A DNA stretch of 64,000 nt from Agromyces ramosus (GTDB lineage Bacteria; Actinomycetota; Actinomycetes; Actinomycetales; Microbacteriaceae). The notes under the pieces were generated by a model, which did not search any database, had not been told where the DNA came from, and saw only the letters and a program-made list of their open reading frames with translations. This document shows, piece by piece, positions 53,452-61,989 of this stretch (positions are counted from its first letter, which is position 1; each line of letters begins with the position of its first letter). The position numbers and the translations under genes were made by a program. Where the stretch lies: assembly GCF_030817175.1 (NCBI RefSeq), contig NZ_JAUSYY010000001.1, positions 3,224,001 through 3,288,000 on the forward strand, written 5' to 3'.

Positions 53452-54602
53452 GTGCGCTTCGGCTCGTCGGGCGTCGCCGGCGGCTGCACCTCGGGCGCGT
53501 CGAGCAGCGGCAGGGCCTCGGGCGGCAGCACGAGCGTGCCGGTCGCCGTGGACGGCTCGGGCCGGAACAGCCACCGCGCCCGCGGTTGCACGAGCGGCCG
53601 GAAGACTCGGCGGACGGGCTTCAGGGAGAGCACGATCGAGATGCCGATGCAGAAGAGGATCATCGCGGGCAGCACCCAGAACGGCTGGTCGCCCGCGAGC
53701 ATGCCGGTCTCCCGGAACGGGAAGAGCACGAAGGTGTGCAGCAGGTAGATGTACATCGTGGCCGTGCCGAACGGGGTGAACCAAAGCGCGCCCCGCGGCA
53801 TCAGCACGAGGAAGGCGACCGCGAGCACCATCGCGAACAGCAGGAGCGCGAGCCGGATGGCCCCCGACCACGGCTCGTCGTAGCCGATCGCCTCGTACGA
53901 CTCGTCGTACAGCATGAAGCGACGGAGCCGGAGGTCGCGCCAGGTGTCGATCGCGAGCGGCATCACCGCGAGCACGGCGCCGAAGAGCAGGATGGCGACC
54001 GCGCGCCACCGCCAGGTGACGGCCCGCTCGAGCGCGAGCCAGCGACCGGTGAGCTGCCATTGCCGCAACTTCCAGCCGAACACGAAGAACGGGAGCATGC
54101 CGAGGGTGCGCGACAGCGCGAGGGTCGCATCGATCGTCTCGGTGTAGCCCGCGCCGATCGAGATCGCGATCGCGATGAGCAGCGGGTAGCGCAGCATCAC
54201 GAGGTAGGGCAGCACGACGCGCCACACCGCGAGGGCGATGAGGAACCACAGCGTCCACGACGCGGTCGTGAAGTCGAGGGCGAACTCGCCGCCGAGGATC
54301 CAGCGGATGACGGTCCAGATCGTCTCGAAGATGAAGAACGGGAAGACGATGTCGGTGAGGATCTGCCGGATGCCGCGGGCGTTCGGCGGCCCGGACTTCG
54401 CGAAGTACCCGCTCACCGTGACGAACACCGCGACGTGGAACGAGTAGATGAACAGGTAGACGCTGTAGGCGGTGTTGTCCTCGCCGATCAGGGGGAGGAT
54501 GCCGTGACCGATCACGACGAGGGTGATCGCGATCCAGCGGGCGTTGTCCCACAGGGGAACGCGCCGGCGCTGCACCGTGGTCGTCTGCCGCCTCGTCTCC
54601 AT
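53445..54602 (-). CDS. Acyltransferase family 3 membrane protein
   Basis: A 385-residue protein with about ten spans, of the fucose 4-O-acetylase/acyltransferase-3 type. The conserved His is in ALVVIGHGILPLIG (seen as ITLVVIGHG), and FHVAVFVTVSGYFAKSG with Arg/Lys follows. These enzymes O-acetylate envelope glycans or antibiotics. The C-terminal 55 residues are cytosolic and Pro-rich. The ORF is open upstream, but ATG 54602 is the first plausible start (METRRQTTTVQRR). Substrate unknown; no polysaccharide cluster is adjacent. Confidence 0.83.
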   Translation of the reverse strand: METRRQTTTVQRRRVPLWDNARWIAITLVVIGHGILPLIGEDNTAYSVYLFIYSFHVAVFVTVSGYFAKSGPPNARGIRQILTDIVFPFFIFETIWTVIRWILGGEFALDFTTASWTLWFLIALAVWRVVLPYLVMLRYPLLIAIAISIGAGYTETIDATLALSRTLGMLPFFVFGWKLRQWQLTGRWLALERAVTWRWRAVAILLFGAVLAVMPLAIDTWRDLRLRRFMLYDESYEAIGYDEPWSGAIRLALLLFAMVLAVAFLVLMPRGALWFTPFGTATMYIYLLHTFVLFPFRETGMLAGDQPFWVLPAMILFCIGISIVLSLKPVRRVFRPLVQPRARWLFRPEPSTATGTLVLPPEALPLLDAPEVQPPATPDEPKRTD

Positions 54603-54684
54603 CGGACCATTCAACCGCACGAGCCTGTCGGATGCCGCGGCCCGGCGCTCGTGGCATCCGGCTGCCGCACGGCAGAATGAGCGC

Positions 54685-55470
54685 ATGAGTGTGCTGCGAG
54701 CGGTCGTGACGGGTGCGAGCTCCGGAATCGGCGAGGCGACCGTGCGGGCATTGCGCGCGGCCGGGTGGGACGTGGTCGGGGTCGCCCGCCGCGAGGAGCG
54801 GCTGCGGGCGCTCGCCGAGCAGACCGGGGCATCCGTCTTCGTCGCCGACCTCACCGTGCAGGCCGACGTCGACGCCCTGCGCGACCACCTCGCCGAGACC
54901 GGTCCCGTACACGCCCTCGTGAACAACGCGGGAGGCGCGAAGGGCCTCGACTCGGTCGAGGCGTCGGCGATCGACGACTGGGCGTGGATGTTCGAGGTGA
55001 ACGTGCTCGCCCTCAAGCGCGTGACGAGCGCGGTGCTGCCCCTGCTGCGGCGGGGGGCGGTCGATCGCGGGGTGGCCGACATCGTCAACGTCACGTCGAT
55101 CGCGGGGCACACGGCGTACGCGGGCGGCGGCGGATACAACGCCGCGAAGTTCGCCGCGCACGCGCTCACGGAGGTGCTGCGCCTCGAACTGAACGGCGAG
55201 CCGTTGCGCGTCATCGAGGTGGCGCCCGGCATGGTCAGGACCGACGAGTTCGCGCTCGTGCGGTTCGGCGGCGACCGGGCCCGAGCCGACGCCGTCTACG
55301 ACGACGTGCCCGAGCCGCTCGTGGCCGAGGACATCGCCGCGGTCATCGTCGACGCCATGCTGAAACCCCGCCACGTCGATCTCGACCTCATCGTGGTCAA
55401 GCCCGTCGCCCAGGCCGCGCCCCATCGGCTCGCCAAGGGCGAGCTGACCGTGCGCGAGGGTGGCGCGTGA
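54685..55470 (+). CDS. Short-chain dehydrogenase/reductase
   Basis: A 261-residue classical SDR. The NAD(P) motif is TGASSGIG near the N-terminus, with VARREERLRAL following, where Arg suggests NADP preference. Further motifs are NNAGG, the catalytic Ser in VTSIAG and the YxxxK pair in YNAAKFA. The clade resembles YdfG-like serine/3-hydroxy acid dehydrogenases. It starts after CAGAAT with a 6-base gap, possibly leaderless. It overlaps the potassium-channel gene by 4 bases (GTGA), an unusual partner with no obvious functional link. Confidence 0.92.
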   Translation: MSVLRAVVTGASSGIGEATVRALRAAGWDVVGVARREERLRALAEQTGASVFVADLTVQADVDALRDHLAETGPVHALVNNAGGAKGLDSVEASAIDDWAWMFEVNVLALKRVTSAVLPLLRRGAVDRGVADIVNVTSIAGHTAYAGGGGYNAAKFAAHALTEVLRLELNGEPLRVIEVAPGMVRTDEFALVRFGGDRARADAVYDDVPEPLVAEDIAAVIVDAMLKPRHVDLDLIVVKPVAQAAPHRLAKGELTVREGGA

Positions 55471-56177
55471 GCGTGGAGGACATCCGGTACGACGAGGTGG
55501 CCGCGCCCCGTAGGGCTCGCTGGGAGGCGGGCACCACGGTGCCGCTCGTCGTGCTCGGCATCGCCTTCATCGTCGCCTACTCCGTGATGGTGCTCGTCCC
55601 CGACCTGCCGGGCGGCACCACGGGCGGCATCTGGACGGTCCTCGTCGCCACGTGGGTCGCCTTCCTGATCGACATCGTGGTGCGCATCGTGCTCACCCCG
55701 CGTGGTCTGCGCTGGGATTTCGTCCGGCACAACATGATCGACGTGCTCTCGGTGATCGTCCCGCTGTTCCGGGCGTTCCGGGTGCTCCGGCTCCTCGGCG
55801 AGGTCCCCTACCTGCAGCGGCGCTCCGGCGAGGCGGTGCGCACGCGCATCGTCATCTACGCGGCGAGCTACGCGGTGCTGTTCGTGTACTTCATCGCGCT
55901 CGCGACGCTCGATGCCGAGCGAGACGCGCCCGACGCCACGATCACGACGTTCGGTGACTCGGTCTGGTGGGCGATCGTGACCATCGCGACCGTCGGCTAC
56001 GGCGATACGTATCCCGTCACGCCTGCCGGCCGGGCGTACGCGGTGATGCTCATGGTCGGCGGTGTGGCGATCATCGGCACGGCATCGGCGACGATCATCT
56101 CCCTGATCAACGAGCGCATCGGGCGTGGCCAGCGGGGGCAGGGCGGCGCGGAGCCGCCCTCCGACGGCACGGTCTGA
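55467..56177 (+). CDS. Voltage-gated-like potassium channel
   Basis: A 236-residue ion-channel protein. An N-terminal voltage-sensor-like set of spans (about 22-120) includes an Arg-rich S4-type helix (LFRAFRVLRLLGEV). A pore loop carries the potassium selectivity filter TIATVGYGDTYPV (about 170-182), followed by the inner helix (AVMLMVGGVAIIGTASATI). A short Gly/Gln-rich tail ends the chain, and there is no RCK domain. Starts at GTG 55467 overlapping the SDR stop. A tetramer in the cytoplasmic membrane is expected. Confidence 0.92.
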   Translation: MSVEDIRYDEVAAPRRARWEAGTTVPLVVLGIAFIVAYSVMVLVPDLPGGTTGGIWTVLVATWVAFLIDIVVRIVLTPRGLRWDFVRHNMIDVLSVIVPLFRAFRVLRLLGEVPYLQRRSGEAVRTRIVIYAASYAVLFVYFIALATLDAERDAPDATITTFGDSVWWAIVTIATVGYGDTYPVTPAGRAYAVMLMVGGVAIIGTASATIISLINERIGRGQRGQGGAEPPSDGTV

Positions 56178-56228
56178 GCATCCTCGGCCGCGACCTCGTC
56201 GTCGCAGCCCCGCCGCCCGCTCGGCGGC

Positions 56229-56234
56229 TACCCT
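56229..56234 (+). promoter_or_regulatory. -10 element of the phosphoribosyltransferase gene
   Basis: TACCCT, exactly 6 bases (GAGGGG) before ATG 56241. The purine run touches the ATG and is too close to work as a ribosome binding site, so the transcript is probably leaderless. Confidence 0.55.
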
Positions 56235-56240
56235 GAGGGG

Positions 56241-56765
56241 ATGACCTTCGATGCGAACGATGCCGGCACGGGCGTCGACGGGATCCGCCGCGAGATCCTC
56301 ACCTGGGACGAGTTCGGCGATGCCGCGAGGTCGCTCGCGAGCGAGGTGCTGCTCGCCGGGTTCCGGCCCGACGTCGTCATCGCCATCGCGCGCGGCGGGC
56401 TCCTGCTCGCAGGCGCGATCTCGTACGCGCTCGGCACCAAGGCGTGCGGCTCGATCAACGTCGAGTTCTACTCCGGCATCGACGAGCGACTGCCCGAGCC
56501 GGTGCTGCATCCGCCCATGCTCGATGCGCCGGCGCTCACGGACAAGCGCGTGCTGCTCGTCGACGACGTGTCCGACTCCGGCCGCACGCTCGCGAAGGTG
56601 CTCGCGCTCCTCACCGACGAGGGCGCCGAGGTGCGCACGGCCACCCTCTACACGAAGCCGCACACGGTGCTCGTGCCCGACTTCACGTACCGGAGCACCG
56701 ACGACTGGATCGTCTTCCCATGGTCGGCGCTGCCGCCCGTGGCCGTGGCCGAGGGCGCCGCATGA
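56241..56765 (+). CDS. Phosphoribosyltransferase family protein
   Basis: A 174-residue type I phosphoribosyltransferase. The PRPP loop is VLLVDDVSDSGRTL and an upstream PDVVIAIARGGLLLAGAI block matches xanthine/hypoxanthine-type enzymes. Members of this clade may act on hypoxanthine, xanthine or guanine. The base specificity cannot be assigned, although WIVFPWS at the C-terminus is like archaeal/actinobacterial HPRT-like proteins. It overlaps the following S51-peptidase-like gene by 4 bases (ATGA). Confidence 0.87.
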   Translation: MTFDANDAGTGVDGIRREILTWDEFGDAARSLASEVLLAGFRPDVVIAIARGGLLLAGAISYALGTKACGSINVEFYSGIDERLPEPVLHPPMLDAPALTDKRVLLVDDVSDSGRTLAKVLALLTDEGAEVRTATLYTKPHTVLVPDFTYRSTDDWIVFPWSALPPVAVAEGAA

Positions 56766-57491
56766 GCGTGCACCTGGTCGGCGGCGGCGCGACCACCCGT
56801 GCGGATGCCCCGCTGTACGCGCCGTTCGTCGCCGAGGCCGCCGCGCGGGGCGGCGCCGCAGGGCGCGCGCGACCGCGCATCGCCGTGATATCCCTGCACC
56901 CCGATGCCCAGGAGAAGGCCGCCGCGCTCGCCGATCTCCTGGCCGCCGCCGGCGGCGGCAGCGACGAGATCGAGGTGCAGCTGACCGCAGGGCGACCCGG
57001 CGACGCCGATCGGGCTCACCGCGATCGCCGACGTCGACGCGATCGCCGTGGGCGGCGGCGTCGTCGAAGAGGTGCGCGCCGGACTCCAGCCGGTGTTCGG
57101 CGAGCTGCGTCGGCTGGTCGCCGGCGGGGTGCCCTACCTCGGCGTCTCGGCCGGCGCGATGATCGCTGCGGAGGGCTCGTTCGGGAGCGGCTCACGCATC
57201 GGCGGCGTGCTCGTTGCACCGGAGGACCCGGGGGAGCCGGAGGTCGAGCTCGAGATCGAGGCTGGCATCGGTCTGGTCGATGTGGCCATCGAGGTGCACG
57301 TCGCCGAACGGGGCATGCTCTCCCGCCTGGTCGCCGCCGTCGAATCCGGGCTCGTCGCCGGTGGGCTCGGCATCGACGAGCGCACGGCGCTGATCGTGGG
57401 CGATGGCGGCCTCCGGGTCGAGGGGCAGGGCAGCGTCTGGCGGGTGCTGCCGACCGAGGGCGGCGTTCTCGTCTCGACGATCGGCGCCTGA
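56762..57491 (+). pseudogene. S51 peptidase/class I amidotransferase-like gene with a 1-base frameshift
   Basis: Two halves of one protein lie in different frames. The first (from ATG 56762: MSVHLVGGGATTRADAPLYAPF, then RPRIAVISLHPDAQEKAAAL, ending near EVQLTAG) is in the frame of the PRT overlap. The second (TPIGLTAIADVDAIAVGGGV and the nucleophile block YLGVSAGAMIAAEG) is in the +1 frame and ends at 57491. Removing one G from GGG at 56990-56992 restores a continuous reading TAGDPATPIG. The intact protein would be about 242 residues, a cyanophycinase/peptidase-E-like protein with Ser in GVSAGA. It is either a recent mutation, a sequencing error or, less likely, programmed frameshifting. Confidence 0.8.
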
Positions 57492-58190
57492 ATGGCTCCC
57501 GGCAAGACGCTCGACGAGCTCGCGGCTGGCGGCCTCATCGACGCCACCTGGGCCGGCGCGCTCGTGCCCGTCGCCCCTCGTATCGCCGACCTCGGCGACT
57601 TCCTCCGCGCCGAGACGGCGGCCGGTCGCGGATACCTCCCGAGCGGCGATCGGGTGCTGCGCGCGTTCGGCGCCCCGCTCGACGACGTGCGCGTGCTCAT
57701 CGTCGGGCAGGACCCGTACCCGACCCCGGGGCATCCGATCGGCCTCTCCTTCGCCGTCGACCCGCACGTGCGGCCCGTGCCCCGGAGCCTCCAGAACATC
57801 TATCGTGAGCTCGCCGACGACCTCGGCATCGTGGCGCCCCAGCACGGCGACCTCACGCCATGGAGCCGCAACGGCGTGATGCTCCTGAACCGCGTGCTCA
57901 CCGTGCAGCCCGGCGCGCCCGCCTCGCACCGCGGCCGCGGATGGGAGGAGGTCACCGACCATGCCATCCGCACCCTCGTGGCTCGCGGCACCCCGCTCGT
58001 CGCGATCCTCTGGGGTCGCGATGCCCAGGGCCTGAAGCCGCTCCTCGGCGGCACTCCCACCATCGAGTCGGTGCATCCGAGCCCGCTCTCGGCGTCGCGC
58101 GGCTTCTTCGGCTCGAAGCCGTTCAGCCGGGCGAACGCACTGCTCGCCGAGCAGGGCGCCGAGCCCGTCGACTGGAGCCTGCCGGGCTGA
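57492..58190 (+). CDS. ung: Uracil-DNA glycosylase, family 1
   Basis: A 232-residue repair enzyme that removes uracil from DNA. Motif A is [16 protein letters not shown] (catalytic Asp present; Pro in place of the usual His after Tyr, normal in actinobacteria as I recall). Uracil is bound by MLLNRVLTV, and motif B is [17 protein letters not shown] with the catalytic His. It begins on the base after the stop of the frameshifted gene and would be coupled to it. If that gene is truly broken, ung expression may suffer, because the out-of-frame ribosome runs on into ung to 57808. Confidence 0.95.
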   Translation: MAPGKTLDELAAGGLIDATWAGALVPVAPRIADLGDFLRAETAAGRGYLPSGDRVLRAFGAPLDDVRVLIVGQDPYPTPGHPIGLSFAVDPHVRPVPRSLQNIYRELADDLGIVAPQHGDLTPWSRNGVMLLNRVLTVQPGAPASHRGRGWEEVTDHAIRTLVARGTPLVAILWGRDAQGLKPLLGGTPTIESVHPSPLSASRGFFGSKPFSRANALLAEQGAEPVDWSLPG

Positions 58191-58255
58191 GGCCGGCGCC
58201 GACGCGCGGGGCGCGACGGTGGTCACGGCGACATCCGCCCGCAACATCGCCGGAG

Positions 58256-58261
58256 TAATCT
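58256..58261 (+). promoter_or_regulatory. -10 element of the GNAT gene
   Basis: TAATCT, 7 bases before ATG 58269; leaderless. Confidence 0.55.
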
Positions 58262-58268
58262 GGACGCC

Positions 58269-58847
58269 ATGCTCGAAGAGGAATACCAGGAGCGCCGACG
58301 GCTCCCGCCGCACCTGCGGACGCCCGCCCCCGCCGAGGCGCCGTTCGAGTACACCCTGCGCGATGCGCGCGCGGCCGACCTCCCCGCCGTCCGCGAGATC
58401 TACAACCACTACGTCGCCAACTCCACGGTCACGTTCGACGAAGACGCGATGACCCTCAAGGAGTGGAAGGCGAAGTTCGCGTACCTCACGAAGCTCGGCA
58501 TGCCGTTCATCGTCGCCGAGTCGCCGTCGGGCCAACTGCTCGGCTACGCGCTCGTCTCGCCGTGGAAGCAGAAGCGCGCCTACCGGTACACGGTCGAGAA
58601 CTCCATCTACCTCGGCCCGGCCGCGACCGGCAAGGGGCTCGGCCGGGTGCTCCTCGCCGAGCTCATCGAGCGATCGAAGGCCGCGGGCCTCAAGGAGATG
58701 ATCGCGGTCATCGCCGACCAGGGCGCCGAGGCGTCGATCGCCCTGCACGAGAAGTTCGGCTTCGAGGAGATCGGGCGCATGGGCCGCGTCGGCTTCAAGT
58801 TCGACCGGTGGCTGGGCACGATCCTGATGCAGAAGGCCCTGAAATAG
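58269..58847 (+). CDS. GNAT acetyltransferase, phosphinothricin-acetyltransferase type
   Basis: A 192-residue N-acetyltransferase. After a 25-residue charged N-terminal extension the fold begins TLRDARAADLPAVREIYNHYV. The acetyl-CoA loop is GKGLGRVLLAELIE (Q/RxxGxG/A type), and the closing ALHEKFGFEEIGRMGRVGFKFDRW is characteristic of PAT/MddA-like enzymes (cored EKFGFEEIGRMGRVGFK). Such enzymes acetylate phosphinothricin, methionine sulfoximine or related amino acids. Actual substrate unknown. Confidence 0.9.
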   Translation: MLEEEYQERRRLPPHLRTPAPAEAPFEYTLRDARAADLPAVREIYNHYVANSTVTFDEDAMTLKEWKAKFAYLTKLGMPFIVAESPSGQLLGYALVSPWKQKRAYRYTVENSIYLGPAATGKGLGRVLLAELIERSKAAGLKEMIAVIADQGAEASIALHEKFGFEEIGRMGRVGFKFDRWLGTILMQKALK

Positions 58848-58865
58848 CGGTCGGATGCCCCGCCG

Positions 58866-59519
58866 TCACACGAGCAGGGTGAACTCGAGCTCCGCGGCGA
58901 GCATCGCCAGGAGCGCCGACACGAGCCCCGTCGTGAGCAGCAGGCCCGGATGCGCGAGCCCGACGACGATGCGGCGGAGCCGCGGGTGCTCGGAGAGCAT
59001 CGCCGCCGGCACCTCGCTCGACTCCGGCGCCTCCTGCCAGCCGCGCAGGCGCGCGAGGAACCACGAGCACCGCACGATGAGCGCCGCCCAGAGCACGCCG
59101 GCGGCGATCGGCGTGAGTGCGGCCAGCACCTGGAAGCCGATGCCGGTGAGGTCGTCCTCCTTGCCCTCGGCCGCGAGCTGGATCGAGGTCGAGATGGCCG
59201 CACCGAGCACGACCGACGCCGACCATGCGAAGAACGCGAGCACGAGCGTGAGGTAGCGCACGAAGAAGTGTCCGAACACCGAGGTCCGCGCCGCCAGGTG
59301 GTCTCGCGGGGTCGCGCGCAGCACGATGACGGTCGCGGCGAGGCTCGGTGCCACGAGCAGGGCGAGCAGCGACAGCCAGGCCGTCGTCGGCCAGTCGAAG
59401 ACACCGGCCACCACGAGAATCGAGCCGAAGAGTGCCGCCCAGGCGGCGCCCCAGGCGAGCGGATGCGCCGTCAGCGATGCCCCCATCGTCGAGCCGGGCG
59501 ATTCCCCCAGTGCGCGCAT
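58866..59519 (-). CDS. Membrane protein of unknown function
   Basis: A 217-residue protein with about five hydrophobic segments (about 22-42, 46-68, 80-105, 125-148 and 195-215) and no recognised motif. The sixth gap region (LRGWQEAPESSEVPAAMLSE) is cytosolic or extracytoplasmic and polar. No neighbours suggest a job. The start at 59519 lies 6 bases after TATCGT on the minus strand (leaderless), diverging from the amidase gene 49 bases away. Confidence 0.72.
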   Translation of the reverse strand: MRALGESPGSTMGASLTAHPLAWGAAWAALFGSILVVAGVFDWPTTAWLSLLALLVAPSLAATVIVLRATPRDHLAARTSVFGHFFVRYLTLVLAFFAWSASVVLGAAISTSIQLAAEGKEDDLTGIGFQVLAALTPIAAGVLWAALIVRCSWFLARLRGWQEAPESSEVPAAMLSEHPRLRRIVVGLAHPGLLLTTGLVSALLAMLAAELEFTLLV

Positions 59520-59525
59520 GCCCTC

Positions 59526-59531
59526 ACGATA
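59526..59531 (-). promoter_or_regulatory. -10 element of the gene at 58866-59519
   Basis: TATCGT on the minus strand, 6 bases before ATG 59519. Confidence 0.5.
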
Positions 59532-59555
59532 GCCCGGGCCGGCTGCCGACGGCCG

Positions 59556-59561
59556 TAGGCT
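59556..59561 (+). promoter_or_regulatory. -10 element of the amidase gene
   Basis: TAGGCT, 7 bases before ATG 59569, no ribosome binding site; leaderless. Confidence 0.5.
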
Positions 59562-59568
59562 CGAGAGC

Positions 59569-60993
59569 ATGACGGCGCTGCACGAGCACACGGCCCTCGA
59601 ACTCCATCAACTGCTGCAGCGCGGCGAGACCTCTCCGGTCGAGGTCGCCCGGCACTTCCTCGAGCGCATCGAACGCCTGGACCCACTGGTCGGCGCGTTC
59701 GCGACCGTGACCGCGGAAGCGGCGCTCCTTCGCGCTCGCCAGGTCGAGGAGTCGGTACCGAGAACCGCGCCGCTCTGGGGTCTGCCGCTCGCCGACAAGG
59801 ACCTCCACCTGCGCGCCGGCGTGCCCGCACGGTTCGGCTCGCGCGCCTTCACCGACTTCGTCCCCGACGACTCCGACGAGCTCGTGCAGACCGTCGACGC
59901 GGCCGGGGCCGTGAGCCTCGGCAAGTCGGCGACGCCCGAGTTCGGACTGCCCTCGTACACCGAGGGGCTCGCCGGGCCGCCGACGCGCAATCCGTGGGAC
60001 CTCCGGCTCGGGGCGGGTGGCTCGAGCGGCGGCGCCGCGGCGGCCGTGGCATCCGGAATGCTGCCCTTCGCGCCCGGCTCCGACGGCGGCGGATCGATCC
60101 GCATCCCCGCCGCCGCGTGCGGCCTCGTCGGCGTGAAGCCCTCGCGCGGCCGCGTGCCGGCCGGTTCCGGCCTCGCGAGTCTCGCGGGCCTCGGTGTCGC
60201 CGGGCCGCTCGCCCGCACGGTCGCCGACGCAGCGCTGCTCCTCGACGGGCTGATCGCCCCGGCCGGCTACCCGGCGGCCCACCGGTTCTCGCTCCGAGCG
60301 CCCGGCGACGACGGACCGTTCCTCGGGGCGGCCATCCGCGGCGAGGGCCGGTTCCAGGTGGGCATCATGACCGATTCCCCATGGGACGAGGCGTACGAGA
60401 TCGGCATCGCGCCCGAGGCGCATGACGCGCTCGAGGTCGCGATCGCCGCGCTCGACGCGCTCGGGCACGGGATCGAGGCGATGGCACCCGCACCGGAGCC
60501 CGACTACGCCGCCGCGTTCCGCACCATCTGGCAGGCGGGCGCCGCGACGATCCCCGTCGACGGCGAGGCTGAGGCGATGCTCGAGCCCCTCACGCGGTGG
60601 CTCCTCGAGCGCGGGCGCGCGGTGCCCGCCCGGCGACTCGCGGAGTCGCTCGCCTGGCTCTCGGGCTTCGAGGAGCGGGTCATCCGTCGGTTCGCCGGCT
60701 TCGACGCGGTGCTCACGCCGGCGCTCGCGCTGACGCCTCGGCCGATCGGCTGGTACGACCAGCACGACGGCGAGCGGAACTTCGCCCAGCAGGTGCAGTA
60801 CACCCCGTTCACGTCGTTCGTGAACGTGGCGGGACTGCCCGCGATCACGGTGCCCGTCGTCGAGACCGCATCGGGCCTGCCGATGGGCGTCCAGCTCATC
60901 GGCAGGCCTGGGGGAGAGGCCACCCTCTTCGCGCTCGCGGCGCAGCTCGAGCGGCGCGTGCGGCGAGCGCGGCGGCATCCGGCGGCCTGGTGA
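59569..60993 (+). CDS. Amidase signature family enzyme
   Basis: A 474-residue amidase. The catalytic Lys is in GLPLADKDLHLRAGV. The two Ser of the Ser-cisSer-Lys triad are seen in the GGSSGGAAAAVASGMLPFAPG region and in GSDGGGSIRIPAAACG. The length is typical of GatA-like amidases, but neighbours are not gatB/gatC. The text GGEATLFALAAQLERR near the end is shared with acylamidases and 6-aminohexanoate cyclic dimer hydrolases. It is probably a catabolic or detoxifying hydrolase. It ends 59 bases before the iron-transport operon. Confidence 0.9.
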   Translation: MTALHEHTALELHQLLQRGETSPVEVARHFLERIERLDPLVGAFATVTAEAALLRARQVEESVPRTAPLWGLPLADKDLHLRAGVPARFGSRAFTDFVPDDSDELVQTVDAAGAVSLGKSATPEFGLPSYTEGLAGPPTRNPWDLRLGAGGSSGGAAAAVASGMLPFAPGSDGGGSIRIPAAACGLVGVKPSRGRVPAGSGLASLAGLGVAGPLARTVADAALLLDGLIAPAGYPAAHRFSLRAPGDDGPFLGAAIRGEGRFQVGIMTDSPWDEAYEIGIAPEAHDALEVAIAALDALGHGIEAMAPAPEPDYAAAFRTIWQAGAATIPVDGEAEAMLEPLTRWLLERGRAVPARRLAESLAWLSGFEERVIRRFAGFDAVLTPALALTPRPIGWYDQHDGERNFAQQVQYTPFTSFVNVAGLPAITVPVVETASGLPMGVQLIGRPGGEATLFALAAQLERRVRRARRHPAAW

Positions 60994-61013
60994 CCTCGAA
61001 CGTCGTCGCCGAA

Positions 61014-61044
61014 TTGACGAACTTAGGTAAGCCTCACCTATAGT
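61014..61044 (+). promoter_or_regulatory. Promoter of the siderophore ABC operon
   Basis: TTGACG (61014-61019), a 19-base spacer and TATAGT (61039-61044), then 7 bases to ATG 61052. The transcript is probably leaderless. Confidence 0.6.
61023..61041 (+). promoter_or_regulatory. DtxR/IdeR-type iron box
   Basis: TTAGGTAAGCCTCACCTAT closely matches the 19-base iron-box consensus TTAGGTTAGSCTAACCTAA. It fills the spacer and overlaps the -10, so an iron-loaded repressor would shut the operon. Confidence 0.85.
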
Positions 61045-61051
61045 GGGAGGC

Positions 61052-61924
61052 ATGCTCGGTCTCGACCTCACCCTCTCCTACAACGGCGCCCCCGTGGTGC
61101 ACGGCGCGGAGATCCACCTCGAACCGGGCAACGTCACTGCGCTCGTCGGCCCGAACGGCAGCGGCAAGTCCACGCTCCTGCGCGCCCTCGCCCGCCTCCA
61201 CCAGCCCGACGGCGGGCGGGTGCTGCTCGCCGCCGACCACGGCCACACGATGAGCCCGGGCGCCGCGGGCACCGAGCCCGCCGACCTCGTCGAGCACGGC
61301 ATCGACGCCGCCACGTTGAGCGGCCGCGACTTCGCGCGCCGGGTCACCCTGCTGGCGCAGAGCCGACCGACGCCGGGCGGCATCACCGTGCGCGAACTCG
61401 TCGAGTTCGGCCGGCACCCCCACCGCGGCCGCTGGATCGCCGGCGACGCGGGCGGCGCCGACATCGTGACCCGGGCCATGCACCTCACCGGGGTGGCGGC
61501 CTTCGCCGACCAGCCCGTCGACCGGCTCTCGGGCGGACAGCTGCAGCGCGTCTGGCTCGCCTCGTGCCTCGCCCAGGACACGGGCGTCCTCCTGCTCGAC
61601 GAACCCACCACCTACCTCGACCTCCGCTACCAGGTCGAGCTCCTCGACCTGATCCGCGAGCTCGCCGACGACCACGGGGTCACGATCGGCGTCGTGCTCC
61701 ACGACCTCGACCAGGCCGCGGCGGTCGCCGATCGAATGGTGCTCCTCGAATCCGGCCGCATCCGCGCCGTCGGCACACCCGCCGAGGTGCTCGTCTCCGA
61801 CGTGCTGAGCTCGGCCTACGGCATCCGCGTCGACGTCGAGGTCGACGACCGCGGGTGCATCACCACGTGCCCCATCGGCCGATACAACACCCGGCAACGC
61901 GCCGAACGACTCGCCGTCGCCTAG
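61052..61924 (+). CDS. Iron-siderophore ABC transporter, ATP-binding protein
   Basis: A 290-residue ATPase of the FecE/FepC group. Walker A is GPNGSGKSTLLRAL, the signature is LSGGQLQRVWLAS, Walker B is LLLDEPTTYLDLRY and the switch His is in VLHDLDQAAAVADR. ATG 61052 is chosen; GTG 61043 lies in the same frame, but that codon overlaps the -10. An insert of about 25 residues after Walker A (LAADHGHTMSPG...) is longer than usual. It leads an operon with the binding lipoprotein and permease. Confidence 0.94.
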   Translation: MLGLDLTLSYNGAPVVHGAEIHLEPGNVTALVGPNGSGKSTLLRALARLHQPDGGRVLLAADHGHTMSPGAAGTEPADLVEHGIDAATLSGRDFARRVTLLAQSRPTPGGITVRELVEFGRHPHRGRWIAGDAGGADIVTRAMHLTGVAAFADQPVDRLSGGQLQRVWLASCLAQDTGVLLLDEPTTYLDLRYQVELLDLIRELADDHGVTIGVVLHDLDQAAAVADRMVLLESGRIRAVGTPAEVLVSDVLSSAYGIRVDVEVDDRGCITTCPIGRYNTRQRAERLAVA

Positions 61925-61989
61925 CGCCGGTCCTCCCTCCACCCCCATCGCGTGGGACACCCCTGCCCGCGCGCCGACCGAAGGACACC

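Noticed and set aside
57710..57730. Active-site change in Ung (GQDPYP instead of GQDPYH)
   Set aside because: Pro at this position is normal for actinobacterial family-1 enzymes as I recall; the catalytic Asp and His motifs are intact.
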